Assembly: GCA_947561715.1 (NCBI GenBank)
Contig: OX387204.1
Location: forward strand, 9,677,001-9,741,000
Direction of reading: 5' to 3'
DNA from: Ascidia mentula
Lineage: Eukaryota > Chordata > Ascidiacea > Phlebobranchia > Ascidiidae
DNA: 64,000 nt
In this document: in pieces, positions 1 to 12,708 of the stretch
Layout: each line of letters starts with the position of its first letter
How positions within the stretch are numbered: the first letter of the stretch is position 1
Position numbers and translations under genes: made by a program
The notes under the pieces: generated by a model
Database searches by the model: none
Told to the model about the DNA's origin: nothing
The model's input: only the letters and a program-made list of their open reading frames with translations

Positions 1-64
1 AATAAATATATACTAAAAAATAAAATCAAACTTGAATATGTGGTAGTAATGCCCTGAAAATGTA

Positions 65-3000
65 CTAATTCGTTAAATGATGATAATCATACAATTGAAA
101 AGGTATTGTTGAAAAAATATGTAATAATTGTCCCAAACCTTTGTCACTTTGTTCATTCGGAATGCCATGAGGTTGATCATTAAACTTGGTGGTTTTCTGT
201 GGAAGCAATGTGTTTACAATGCACTGCAATGCTCCTAACCTTGGATATGTCACATTTTCAAGTACTGGAAGGTCTCTTTTTTTGGCAAATCTAAATAAAT
301 TATTTTGTTTTTTATGTTTTTTAGATGTTTTTTTTAAAAATACCTAAAAAATAAAAATACCAGCACTTGTTTAATTGGAAGCAGTTTTTAGCAAATAAAA
401 TATACTCATAATAGAATAACTGAAGTGGCACTTTGGAGGTAAAATACATCTTTCATGGATGTAGTTGCAAGCAAACATTGTTTGCTTACCACTTAGCTGT
501 TACCACTGTATGTGTTAAATTGAATCAGCTCATGGGAAAAGGGTACTTTGGCACTAAATGCCTAATTAGTTCTATAACTACAACATTTTACAAGAAAGAA
601 AGTATTGTTTAAATAAACTTAGTTTTCAAAATACATTTTAGTGTAATTCATAATTTAACAGGGAAATGTTAACAGGTAAGTTTCCCGATTTCCTACTTTG
701 GGTTAATTTTTGATAAGGGCTTCATAATAATTTATCAGGCTATTTAAATCCATGAAAATGCACAAACCTCTGACTTCCTGCCCTGCGCTTAAACAAAAGA
801 CCACCTTCTGGAAACAAAATAAACCACTTATGACATCTTTGCCAGTTGTTTGTTTTAAGATTTGTTTTTAGCTGTGAAACTTGTAATTCAACAGATTCAT
901 CTACTCCAAGTTTTAAAAAGGTAGGTAGTTTCCTTGCATCAGTACCCTTATTGGGAGAGAAAGTAGACTTAATATAAGCAATGTATTATTTTTTGTTATC
1001 AAATATTACTTGTAACAGAAAAATGTCACCATGGCATTTGGCAACCCAACCAAAATTAAAGTATTGAAATATCCAATCCATAATCCAATTTGTTGTCTGG
1101 AACACAGCCATATTCTGCAGACGTCAATAAAAATACTTAGTTATATTAATGGTTTGTTACAAATCAAATTGTTGTTTCTTGCATAATAAACTGAAACATA
1201 TTCAAATATCAGGACTGACAAAACTATTATGGTAATTAAGTCATGTGTATCAAGCAAAAAAAAGAGGTTTCATAGGTTTTGTCCAGAGCTGTCCTTATTT
1301 CTAAGATTTGTCCTTATATTAATGTTTTAGTCTTATTAAAGACTGGCCAGTAAAACATCTGTAAAATGTAGTAATATTTGAGTTGATTCCTATTTAGTTG
1401 TCTTTATTTTCTGTTTCACAACGATGGCTGCCTGGTTTTAACACAAACATGAAATTTCAATTATACATATAACTCGAAATCCCTATGAGGCAATATCTGT
1501 TTTAAACCATACTCCCTAGTTATCCAAAAAGCAAAATGTAACTGAAATATGGTTTGCTATACGAATGCAAGGTTGAAGCATGAAAATGCAAAAAAGCAAC
1601 TTTTGTCCAAATTTGCAAAGATCTAGATTAAATATTCCAGGTTATCTTAGGGTTTTTGTAAGATTGCGAATAATTTGTACTTCCTATTTTATTTGAATTA
1701 GACAGTTCCAACTTAACCAAATCTGGATTATCCAAGTTCTACTGTACTTACATATTAAAGGGTGTTTGTCAATAAATACATTGATAAGTGTTTTTGGTCA
1801 TATAAATTTCAATCATCTGGTTTATTATGAAATACATACATGAAGACATTTCATAATAGTCCCAATATCTGTAGGAGTTTGGTGATTGGCAATTAATAAT
1901 ACTCCATCATGCTTCAGGGTACTTATATCTCCTCCACTTTCAAATACTGCTCAAGAAAAAAGTTTTGTCTTGTTGTTTATACAAATCTACTGATCAGTGT
2001 ATATCACATTGGAGGAAATTCAAATTGAAGTCAGCTGACTTATTAGCAATATGAAACTGATAGTTTTATAACATTGACTTAATATCAAAATAAATTGGTG
2101 TCGCTGATAGAGTACAATGCCAACTAGAGGGCTAGATTCTGAAAAAATTAAAGAACCAGTCTCACACTGGAGGATTTGCTTTTATGAATTAGTGGCAGTT
2201 TTGCAATTATGCAGAGGGTAAAAAATTAAAATGTTTGCATGACCAATCAATTTTAAATTTAAACCAGAAAATATATTGAACATAAGCAAAGAATTATACC
2301 ATGATAAAACATAGTATTTGTAACATCATATTTTACTTGAATGTCCAGAAAGGTCAGACCATGATGCCACAATTCCAAGTAAAGCATCATAAATTTCCCC
2401 TTCGATTTTCCAAAACCAATGTGGGTTCCAAAGCTTCAGGGGCTGAAAAAAAACACTTACATTACCCAGAATTTATAATTCGACACCCAGAAAAGTTAAC
2501 AGCACATTCAAATCTCTGTAGTCAGTACTGTTACGTAATGACTTTCTTTATGACAAAGGAGTACAAGACATGCATTCCCTGAGAGTAAAACTTTTTTTTA
2601 ATAGAAATACTATTATATGGTCTAAAACATATTAAAAAAATTAATGGGTAAATTTTTTTGTTTTCTTGCCATTTCTCTTCAAAAACTGAATGTTGGCAAA
2701 AAAACGTTTCTTTGGTGCAGAGAATGGGTTTTTAAATGTTATACTATTATTTTCTTACCAGCTGTGGCATTAAATAGGGCAGTTAGGTAACTTTTTATTG
2801 CATTGCAATTTATTTATTCCAAACTACAAAGCAATCATGCCTTCTGTAAGTACCTGATTCATTTTTTGCACACCAAACTTGTTTATCTTTTTAAAGGTAC
2901 ACAGAAAATAAACCTAGTTTATATATTTGTAGCACCCCACTTCATCCACATTCTGAATTTTTTTCTCTTCTGTTATACCATGTTTGGTTTAATGAGGCCA

Positions 3001-3967
3001 ATTTTGGTATTTCCATCACACACAAAATATTTCCTTAAGTGGTCCAACAAATGTCCTCCTGGTTTGGCCAGTCTGGCACAAAAAAATGTAGGTGAATAAA
3101 AGTTAGGTTTGATTGTGTCAGAAGAACAGATTAATTAAAATGGTATTTAAATATATTGCCCTATTTGATGCCACGGCCAGTAAGAACACAGCAGTGTTAC
3201 ATTTAAACATCCAATTTCTGCATCAAGAGGTTTTTAACCCCAAAGTCACTCATGTATGGCCAAAAGCAACGTTTTGGCCAATATTCAGTTTTTTAAGTGA
3301 TATAGCAAGAAAACAAAAAATTTTACCCCTCTAATTTTTTGATATGTTTTGCACAGCTGATAACCTCCGGGTCACACATCAGACAAGATGAAACTCAGGT
3401 TCATAACAAAGGTCAAAAGGTTATTGCAATAAAGAAACAAAAAATTAAGAACTCAATACAGAAATCTTTGTTAAATTCCCTTTCAAACAACACCAAGTAC
3501 ATCAAAATTGTCCCAGTAGTTTTTGAAATACAGGGATTTAAAAACAGAGGGTATACCCCAACTTTACCCCAAAACAAAAACTTTAGGGTAGCATAACTTT
3601 TGAACCACTGGTCTGATTGGTCTAAAATGTGTGACTGTGACATAGTACTTATCAAATATCCCAAGTTTCATCCAAATTAAAGAGGTGAGGGCTTAGGTCA
3701 TTGGGTGATTTGACATGGAATGACCCTAGACTGGAAGTGCCACACTACGTTAAAATGCACCAGTTCGCCACAACCCTCCAACTGGAATCCACTTATAACC
3801 TAAAGTAGGCCTGCCTATTATGCCTGCAAAATTATCTTTAAACTTACCAGTAACAATATATACCATATTAAGTACGCTGGTGGACATAACACATTTTGCA
3901 CCATATACAAAATGAGTAAAGGAAGTTGTTTACATAGGTTTAACCAGGAAATTTGTGCACTCTCCAT
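65..3967 (-). CDS. LPGAT1: LPGAT1-like lysophospholipid acyltransferase, 3' part off the window edge
   Basis: Membrane-bound acyltransferase of the PlsC/AGPAT family (ER glycerophospholipid remodelling, by family). Exons on the minus strand: 3967-3848, 2442-2337, 1946-1840, 1114-1010, 946-768 and 290 down to at least 65. All joins keep the frame. Exon 1 starts MESAQISWLN and is strongly hydrophobic, giving an N-terminal membrane segment. Exon 2 carries FWKIEGEIYDALLGIVASW. Exon 3 holds the catalytic HX4D box as NHQTPTD. Exon 4 has NFGWVAKCHGD. Exon 5 has the substrate-binding FPEGG motif followed by KRRAGSQR, and exon 6 continues RFAKKRDLPVLENVTYPRLG. Motif order and spacing match vertebrate LPGAT1. 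The last visible exon reads to a TAG at 65-67, but homology suggests it splices earlier and that the C-terminus lies outside the window. Intron 1 (about 1.4 kb) contains no recognisable gene. Confidence 0.85.
2443..3847. other. Intron 1 of the LPGAT1-like gene, no gene seen
   Basis: AT-rich intronic sequence. A somewhat GC-richer, repeat-like block lies at about 3360-3740, but I could not find terminal repeats or target duplications for it. Open frames here have no splice signals or family resemblance. Confidence 0.5.
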
Positions 3968-4627
3968 GTTTAAAACTGCAAAGTTGGAATCATAACACAA
4001 ATCTGGTTAATATTAAATAAATATTTAAGGCAACTTCATTTATTCGTATGCGGTAACATTGCACAACAGTTACTTGGGGCTAAATACACACACTGCATTT
4101 GAACAGCTAAACAATGAGCACATGCATACAACAGTATAGAGGATTAACTAATTTAACAGCTTTCGTCAAATCAAACTGAATTGCCTAGGAAACAACTATC
4201 AGTGTTTCCCAAAATGTTTTACTGCAATCCTATTCTTTGTGACATATCTTTTCAAACATCTGATGCAATATCCCGCCATTGTTTTTATTTTTTTTTCTCG
4301 CGGAACATGATAAAATACCCGAAGCAGTTTAGCCAGCTTACCGGGTTACTCTTGCTGATTTTAAATTAATTTCGTCGAGTCGTTTCCCCCAACGTTGGCG
4401 GCAATATGGCTAGTCATTGTTATCTCGTTCGCCTTACGTCTTTCAACTCGCCCTACTCTTGCTCAGTCTCCTTTGCCACGGAATCGCAGGGAAAGGACCA
4501 GCTATGGTCCAAGATCAGACCTGCTTAAAAGAATCCGAACATGTAAACATACCATCGGTCTCAGTTCTGGTGACCAAGGTCTATGACTATGATGTCACAC
4601 AAAGACTCAGATCACGACCACCTATAG

Positions 4628-5039
4628 CAGTGTTTCTTAAACTTTTTCCAATCACGTACCGCTCATTTGTTTTTAATACACTGCGTACCACCGTATTACT
4701 ATACCATAACTGTTATGACATACCACCAATGAATAACAATTTAGCCAATATCACCAGTTGCTTGGATTTCTGTATTGTGCATTTGTAACGCAATAGTATC
4801 AACGTGAAATTGTTGCACAGTTGAATACACGATGTCAGAATTACTTCAACAGTGCAACAATTTCACGTTTATACTATTGCGTCACAAATACACAATAAAG
4901 AAAACCGACATCATGTATTTGCAGCGGTTTTGGCTTCTGCAAAGTGCGGCAAATTGTATAGAGTAGACTAAATCGCGTACCACTTGAAAAGCTCTCGCGT
5001 ACCACTAGTGGTACGCGTACCACAGTTTGAGAACCACTG
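4628..5039. mobile_element. Non-autonomous hAT MITE with perfect 8-bp target duplication
   Basis: The element starts CAGTG and ends CACTG. It is flanked by identical 8-bp copies of ACCTATAG at 4620-4627 and 5040-5047, the target-site size of hAT transposons. The right end reads, on the minus strand, CAGTGGTTCTCAAACTGTGG, a classic hAT-type terminus; the left end is more diverged. An internal palindrome lies around 4780-4905, where a segment containing CAACGTGAAATTGTTGCAC is repeated in inverted orientation. There is no transposase. The 61.0-kb element belongs to the same family. Confidence 0.88.
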
Positions 5040-5047
5040 ACCTATAG

Positions 5048-6120
5048 TATGGTGTTGGGGTTTGCGGCTATAGATGACATACCCACACCAACGACGGGCA
5101 TTCCTGGACCCTTCGTACATACGATTAGCTATAATGACATAGTAATAATGCATAAGAATGTTGGCAATCAGTGTGTAACAAAGCGCTTAGCTTTCAACAT
5201 GCATCCGCTGATTGCATTGCCATCTTCAAATTCAAATTCGTTGAAAAAAATCTGGTTGGAAGCGAGACCATATGACTCAAACCAAACTAGCAGGTAATTT
5301 TTGCAAAGATGTCTCTTCCTAACTGTTTCTCTCTCGTGCTTCTCTAATTACGTGTAAGCATATCCACAATTTACTTTAGCTTGTATATAAATTGCAGATG
5401 CTTTGTGCGACGATTTAATTATTGTCCATATACACTGGCATTGTCGTGACATATGCGGCGCATATGTTTTTTGCACTCGCACACTCATCATGTCACGGCA
5501 CTTCCGGTAAGTATCATATCAAGTAACAACAAACCATTTACATTTGTTTTTCGTGTTTTTGATGTTTTGACAAGCTGAATAAATTTCGAAAGCATTTGAA
5601 TTGATTGTGTGGTGTGAGCTAGCCTATATAAATTATTTCTCTACATACAAGATACCTTAAAGTAGGTTTACAAGCGCATTTTTAACGTTACTGGAACCAT
5701 TAACAAAACACACCAAAGAACCTGCTTTGTGTACGATTGTAGCAGTGCGTATCTGAGGCGATTTGTGAAATCGGGCGCAGCGTGAGTATCGTTGTCGTAT
5801 CGTTAGCCTATGGGAGTCAGCCTTAACTAAAAATTGCCATGAAAACACAAGACGCTACCGTCAAGAATATTGTATTTTATGTAGCCTATGGTGTTGTTAT
5901 GTTTAGGCGTATAGCCTACTGTGGTGTGAAATCAAGCTTTAAATTTGGGACAAAAACAATTTACTGACAAAGTGTTCATTGAAGTACTTTCATTTTGCGC
6001 ACGCCCGGTACAAGATCGGCAATGCACTTGAAAACTACCAACCACAGCCAAGTCAACCTTATAACCCAAAGAACTGCGACAATAAGACGATTTTTAAGAC
6101 GTACCGATTTTAGACGATTC
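5048..6120. other. Intergenic, no gene supported
   Basis: Short open frames occur, for example a plus-strand frame at 5049-5297, but none has a recognisable domain or convincing splice sites. The segment may contain upstream exons of the DUF4806-like gene that follows; I could not establish them. Confidence 0.4.
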
Positions 6121-6128
6121 GGTGCATC

Positions 6129-6750
6129 ATGTACTGTCGAACAGAAAAACTGGACAAGATTTTGGGAATGCAAGGTCAAATTTTAAGTTTACTAAACAAT
6201 GAAGAGAAAGATGTCGATCTTGATCAGGAAATTGAACAGATCGATAGTCAGTCTGAATTTCTAGTATTTGAAAAAAAAATGGAGAACAAAGATTATTGGC
6301 ATGCTTTGGTAATTAAAGAGCATGTTGTAATTCTAGTTGACCATAAAAATTAGCAACAGTTTATTTTTCAAAGTGTTTTTTATTGTAAATTTGACTGGTT
6401 TTCAATGCTTTACAGACAAAAAGATTGAAAAGAATGCGAGGAGCTTCTGTTGGGGAAACGACTCGACGCTGTTTTAAAGCAATTGGTACTTACCACTTAT
6501 GGTCCAAATACAGCTTTAAGGGACGGAAGAGGAAGGCTGCATTAGCATAAACATTTACACGCAAAGCTATAGCAAGTAATTTTCCTTCTACCATCATTCT
6601 ATTTGGTTGTGCTCCTAAAACCCGGTTTTCTACAGAGGCGTGTTTGGCAGCGCATCCACAAGCAACCCTCAAAGAAGTGCAACACCAAATTCAAGAAACT
6701 TTAAAACATGCCCCAAATAGGCCTGGGGGTTCAAATAAACCTAAAGGATA
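6129..6750 (+). pseudogene. DUF4806-domain gene, probably degenerate
   Basis: Pieces of a DUF4806-type C-terminal region occur in order. First is a short helical stretch (LDKILGMQGQILSLL) with an acidic linker and FEKKMENKDYWHALV (about 6150-6310). After a TTTACAG acceptor comes LKRMRGASVGETTRRCFKAI (about 6424-6486), the family's conserved DTTRR-like block, running on into YSFKGRKRKAAL. A stop at about 6554 interrupts this frame. After another CTACAG acceptor come HPQATLKEVQHQIQETLKH and APNRPGG (6650-6735). The arrangement fits the lineage-expanded, often transposon-associated DUF4806 proteins of marine invertebrates; their function is unknown. Either an intron I cannot place removes the stop, or the gene is broken. 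Confidence 0.5.
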
Positions 6751-6759
6751 CCAGGTAAA

Positions 6760-9700
6760 AAGCTAAACTATTATGACTTGATTCATCCAAAATGCATCAC
6801 AGGGGATGCAAATTCGTCGCGTCTTATGAAATTCCAACACTTGCTTTTGTAACACGACTAAGTTCTGTTTTTTTTTCCAAACGTTTACAGCTGGTGGTAG
6901 AATTTATGCCTTTATATAAATATATGTGTTTATTTGTTTCAGATGAACTTGTCCAGCAGTTCGGCGGAGTCATTAATACTCTTAATAGATAATGATGAGT
7001 AGCGTAAAAATGGAAAAATAAAAGCTGTTAGGAAACTCTTTGTTGATGTGTCATTTAGCAGAAAGGTTAAGATTGCTTGGCGTGCGAAACGTAACCCTAA
7101 CGCCATTTTGTAACGTTTCACAAACGTTAAAGGTGCCTCAGTTTCCACTTAACCTTTTGACGACGTCACAAAATGACGTTTATGAGATAACTTTTTAGGT
7201 ACGTGATAAGCAGGTCCGTTGTTCAGTTAACGTTAATCGGCGTCCACACTTTCACGTAAAAGCAACGTATCCATATATCGTTTTTGCAACATTGGCGGCA
7301 CCAAAAACTAACGTTATTTTTACGTAATATTGTCACTCACGTTTTTAAATATTTCCACAGCCGAAGAGCCCATTGACTGATGTAATTAAGTGTCTTTAAA
7401 CTCCATGCACTAACCTCACTCTATAATTAAAACGCTATAAAGCCATTTTATTTTTTACACATTTTCTCATTCGAGGAGCCCTTAGTGTTCGACGTAGGCC
7501 TATGAGGAAAACTTCTTCAAAAAGCCTTTCTACACAAATTTTTTTGTCAGGACTCGCCAAAAATAAAGACTTCGTTCGCGACTGTATTATTATTTAGTTG
7601 CTATAGCACACTTTATGAGTAACACTGTATGGAATATCAGCATCATTCCAGGGCACATAGCTTTGACTTTCACATAAATCTTTGAAAATGAAACACAAAT
7701 CACAAACACCGTGGTGTAAAACAGAGTTATAGCAGGTGAAGACATTGTAAATAACTCTAAGGGTCTCAGCGCCTGGTTTGGCGTGCTGGTCGCCTGGGGT
7801 TGCACGGGCTGCCGCGTCGGTTTGTCGGGGATCTTGATTACAAGAGCATAAAATATAGTACACATCGAGATTATCTGTAAACCGGATATAGGTGATTGAC
7901 GTGTGCTGCGTTAGGAGTCAACTTGTTCACACCTAGTGTTCACTATTGGAAGAAGTTGTTCCTGCTTGTGTTATCTGGGACGCATTGAAATGGTTAGTGT
8001 AATACAAGAGTTTGTATCGTGTGATACATTTTATATGGTAAACAGGATATTGAATGACTCGCTTTACTCGGGAACATTCGATGAGTTTATCATATGGGCC
8101 GCAGTATGGGATTTCGCAAAACTTGTGCATTGCTGCACACGAAACATTACGAAATATAAACACTGGTTTCTGTGACGTATGTTACACCATTAAATCTCAA
8201 CATGTGATTAAACTTCATAGTTAGTGCAAGTGATTTTTCAAAGTTGTGTAGCATAACTTTTGCCTCGCATTTAGACTCATACCACTGCCAACAAAAAAGT
8301 GCAAACCAAGTTTTGGCCATAACATATTATTATCATTTTATTTTGAAAACAGGTTCTCATAATTGACTCAAGTAGGGATGTTTGCTCTTTCACAAAAAGT
8401 TTTTTTTTTCAATTTTCCATGAGATTACCAACTTTTTACAGTATTTGAGTGTGTAAAATCCACTTCGGAAAATGTCTCTTGATCGTTTCTGCCAAATCAA
8501 GTTGATATAATTTCTCTGAACCACAACAAATTTATAGGCCTACATCCTACCATGTTTTAGGAATATCCTCAGAAATGATTAAATGCTTCGGCATTGGCAC
8601 ACTATGCCTAAACGACCGAGACTTACTTCAGTCAACAATGTTCTTTAACAGACTAAAACTTTTTTCACAACAATACATGTTTCTAGAACAAAATCTGTTG
8701 GAACTGTACAAGAACCTGCACAAACAAATAAAGAACAACACCGAAAGATTATTAGATTAGGTAAACCATAGTCAACACAATGGTGCTTTTTACAAGCAGA
8801 ACCCTTCCGCATTAACTCTACCAAAAGACAAGCAAATATTGGTTGCCCTCTGCCTCACAATCCTACACGTGCATCGATTCTGCGCAACAACTACCAGTTA
8901 CGCATAAAAATGTTAATTGCAGCAATTTCCAACTTCTTCACTGATCGATCTAATGCTGCAAATAATGCCCAACCTAAACCAACAATATTATTTTTTGGTA
9001 ATGAAGCTTGCATGTATGGAATAAGTAGCTGTAGCAAACGATGTGACATTTTTATGACTATTGCAACTGTCGTCTACACATTAGAAAGCAAAAGACAAAT
9101 GTTTTTCAAAATAATGTATGTTCGTAGGCTAAGCGCGTATCTTTTCAAACATTTAGGCTATACACAAAACAAAATTTATTAAAAGTAGATTTAGAATCGC
9201 AATAGTGGTGTTATCCAAATTATACCCAGAACCCGTTTAAGTTTAATAACATGTGACATCGACATTTGAAATAAAAAATTATTGCACTGTGAAATGATCA
9301 TAACCTTTGACAATATTGACTTAAGAGGACACAGAAAAACAGTTATTGGTTTATTTATTGCGCGGTTAGCATTTATTAGAAGATTGTCGTTTCGTCTACT
9401 CCCGGCAAAAGTAATCATTTTTTTAGGCTGGCAACGACGGCCGAATCCACTGCTAAACCAACAAAACTAAAGTAATGATAAAACACAATTATCCTGTCAT
9501 TACACCACTGTTCGTCTGGCAGTACTTTAAGTTATTAGGTCAAAAAATGATTACTAGGATTGACCTAGATTATTGCACAATCATCTAAGATACTGTTTTA
9601 CAAAATGTTTCGCCTATACGGCATCATCAGTATTCTAAAAACAACAAACGTAAATAAAACAAGCAAACATTAGGATTGGAATCAAACGCACACATCCCGT

Positions 9701-10366
9701 CTTACATATACTTAACATCCAAACATTCCTTTTTAAAAAAATCTATTTTCGCCCGTCCGTGAGGTGGTTAGTATCTATCAAAGTTCGCGTGACATCATAA
9801 TTGATTTATTTATTTCGGCCAAATTTATTCCGCTAAATTCCTAATATTCGGTTTCGGTCCAAACCTAAGCGGCACAAAACTTGTTATTGTGTCAGTTCAT
9901 TACATAAAAATTAGTTATATCATCTCACCAAAAGTTACGTCAATGTGACATTACTGAGCGAAGAAGCGCACGATCCCTGTCATATTTGAGTACCGAACGT
10001 ATCCCTTGCATGTTTTCAGATCGAAAAAGGTTTACGATTTTTGGTCGCCACCAATTTTAACATTACACAAACATAAATTGACATGTTGAAAAAATTGGAC
10101 ATGATTTTTGCCAAATTTCCTTGCAATTTTGAAGTTTGGCCTTGTTATTTGCTTCAGTTCCACTTGCGCGAACCTGTCGTAGGGAAAAAAGAAAAAAAAA
10201 GAGAAGGGACTATGAGAACTCGAATAGCCAGAGATTTCAAAACATATGGCTACTGGCTGGCCCATAAAGAGTAGATATAGCAAAGCGTTTACTTGAATGT
10301 TATGACTATATTTACAGTCTGATTAGATTTCAAAAAGGCTTGATTGTAAACATAAGGAGTTACAAA
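6760..10366. other. Intergenic region, no gene supported
   Basis: About 3.6 kb between the DUF4806-like remnant and Hand. Open frames of 60-90 codons (for example 7936-8175, 8575-8760, 8910-9182) lack family similarity and coding character. The stretch just upstream of 10367 is the likely promoter region of the Hand gene. A short fragment at about 10025-10045 resembles part of the TIR element at 52.5-53.5 kb. Confidence 0.45.
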
Positions 10367-11651
10367 ATGAATTCGGATATATCTGACGAATCACAAAACA
10401 TGAGACACAAAGAAAAGAAACGAACGGAATGCATAAACAATGCTTTTGCGGAGCTCCGGAAATGTATTCCGAATGTTCCCTCTGATACAAAGCTATCTAA
10501 AATAAAAACACTAAGACTAGCATCATCCTATATTTCGTTTCTTTCGGAACTCCTGGAAGATGATGACAACAACTGCAAAAAAGAATTTCATGCCGAGATA
10601 CAGATTTTGAGATGCAGAGACAGACATGTTAATCATCGGGTGGTAAGTTTCAAACGGCATTTTTAAATTCACATGGTAATTTATCTTTAACATGCTCAGT
10701 TTAATATATCTAATTGGAGCTTGAATTTTATGTTATTTAACTTTCTAACATATAGCTAAAAGATTAACTTATATTGTAAAGCAGAGCAAATCACTTTGCA
10801 AGCGATATATGCGGATGACACTTTGGTTTAGATAATTTTGAATTTATTTTCATACAAGTTTCAAATTTTTTTTATTTTTACCAGAACACTTCAAACCTTC
10901 AAAAATCTATTCTTGGTACAAATGAAGCTTCTAGAAAAACAGACGTTAATTCCAAACGACCATCAAATTCATTACACAGTGGAGAAAAAAAGAAGGGGAG
11001 AACTGGCTGGCCAGAAGCTGTGTGGGCTGAAGCGCTTGAATCGTTGGAAAGAACAAAAAAAGCTCAAGAAAATGAAACAGTTGAAAAATTTTATGACAAA
11101 AACGATTACAATGCCGACGGATGGCCTCATGACATCGAAACTCCTCAACCACAGATAGGATATTATCGCTATTTATCCGACACACCAACAAACGTCCAAC
11201 AGAATGTGATTGCACATCTTGACGTGCACGACAATGAAGCAATAGTAAAAGAAAATCCAATGGATCATTCTGTAGCAATGGCATACCAAACTGTTCCATT
11301 TCTTTATTCCACCAATACACAAAGTACCGAAACAAAAATGTTAAACATGTTTGAATCAGATTTGCCGACAACTTTTGCACAGCATTGCAATGATACTGAA
11401 GAATTAGGAACTCCTTTATTTACAAACATAGCTTCCACATTACCTTCAATATCAACTTTATCATATGGGGATAAATTTCAAGGTATTTCGTTTTGTTTGC
11501 ATACATTTTGATTATTTTGTGTTTTTTCGTTTATTTTACAGGGCATATATCCAAAGATACGGATGTTGGACCAAACCTCATTGAATTGCAAAACGTATCA
11601 ATTTGTAAGGAAGCAACAGCTGTTACCCATGTAAGCAACTTCTTAGTATAA
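10367..11651 (+). CDS. Hand: Hand-family bHLH transcription factor
   Basis: Three exons: 10367-10642, 10885-11482 and 11542-11651, joined in frame to about 327 aa. Residues about 12-65 form a bHLH domain: basic region RHKEKKRTE, helix 1 with [14 protein letters not shown], loop [14 protein letters not shown], and helix 2 [11 protein letters not shown]. This is nearly the Hand1/Hand2 consensus. Residues about 131-143 ([13 protein letters not shown]) match the conserved Hand C-terminal motif RTGWPQHVWALEL, which secures the family. In vertebrate Hand proteins the chain ends at that motif; here an acidic, Asn/Thr-rich tail of about 185 aa follows. ATG 10367 is chosen as the first in-frame ATG. 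The 3' end is less sure: GTAAGC at 11631 could be a donor to a further exon instead of reading to TAA at 11649. Ascidians carry Hand and Hand-related paralogues, and I cannot say which this is. Confidence 0.88.
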
Positions 11652-12700
11652 AAAGTCATTTTTATCGGATATTTGGCAGGGGTTGCTGTAACGAATAACA
11701 TGCAGTCTAAGATATAGCAAAATAAACAGGAGGGAATTTTTTGAATAGTTTTGATGAAAATGATGCCAACAATAGCAAAGCGTCATCTGCGGTTAAGGAA
11801 ACTTGAGTTGATCGAACTGAGCGCTTAACGCGGACGAATTAAAATATATGTCTGAACACTTTACTGTCGCAGATCGAAATAGTACATAGCCTACACACGG
11901 AATAGGTCTAAAAATCTTTTGAAGTATGACATGCACGTATGTTTTACAAAAATATGCAGCAACCAATTGAGAAGACAGGTTCAGATAAACACTTTGACGC
12001 AAAGCAGACTCCCCAACACGAGTACGCTGTTTTATCAAAGTGCTACTTAGGACTGTTTCGGGGACATAAACAGAACGTCAAGCAACAATTTTGATGGCTA
12101 CAGGGTTTGACTTAATTCTACGTTCGATTGAAAATAAACCTTTCTTTAAATCCACTTTATGCGATTGTGCAAAAATGTAGTGTTTTAAATTACGAATATA
12201 ATTACTGAGTTAAACTTTGTGGTGTGAAAGTTTAAATATAGTTAGCCGTTGAAATTATCACGAAATGAAAAACCACTGAACGAAGTGAACGGTGCGTTAT
12301 GCTTTGTTAAAAGTACCAACATTGCTTCCTACAATAAACGTTCGTCAGTACATTGTATATAAGTGCAACACATATAACTTACCTGTGGAAGCTACAGCGA
12401 CAAACGATGTATTGATCGTTAAGCTATGATGGACACTCATTTGACGTTTGCACTTACAAGAAATATGCTATGGCATATAACTCTCAAATGTATTTACAAA
12501 AGGTTTGCTTGAAAAAATCTCTGTGGTCACGTATAGCGGTATTGTACCTACGTTACTCAAGGTAAAATCCTTTCATGCCCTTCAAGCAAAAAAAAATGTG
12601 AAACAATCAGCTAGGGACTAACATAGGCTAAATGAAAAGTATTGATAAATAGTGCATAGCCTTGGTACAGACAGTTCAACGAAAGTTTTTAGAGGCATCG
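11652..12700. other. Intergenic, no gene seen
   Basis: AT-rich, with no coding frame or repeat structure that I can support. It includes the 3' flank of Hand. Confidence 0.4.
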
Positions 12701-12708
12701 CTTTCTAA

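Noticed and set aside
4417-4788. 123-codon plus-strand open frame starting MLSRSPYVF
   Set aside because: It runs into the hAT MITE, has no domain, and its hydrophobic start overlaps the block repeated at 38.2 kb.
10946-11380. 144-codon minus-strand open frame
   Set aside because: Antisense shadow of Hand exon 2.
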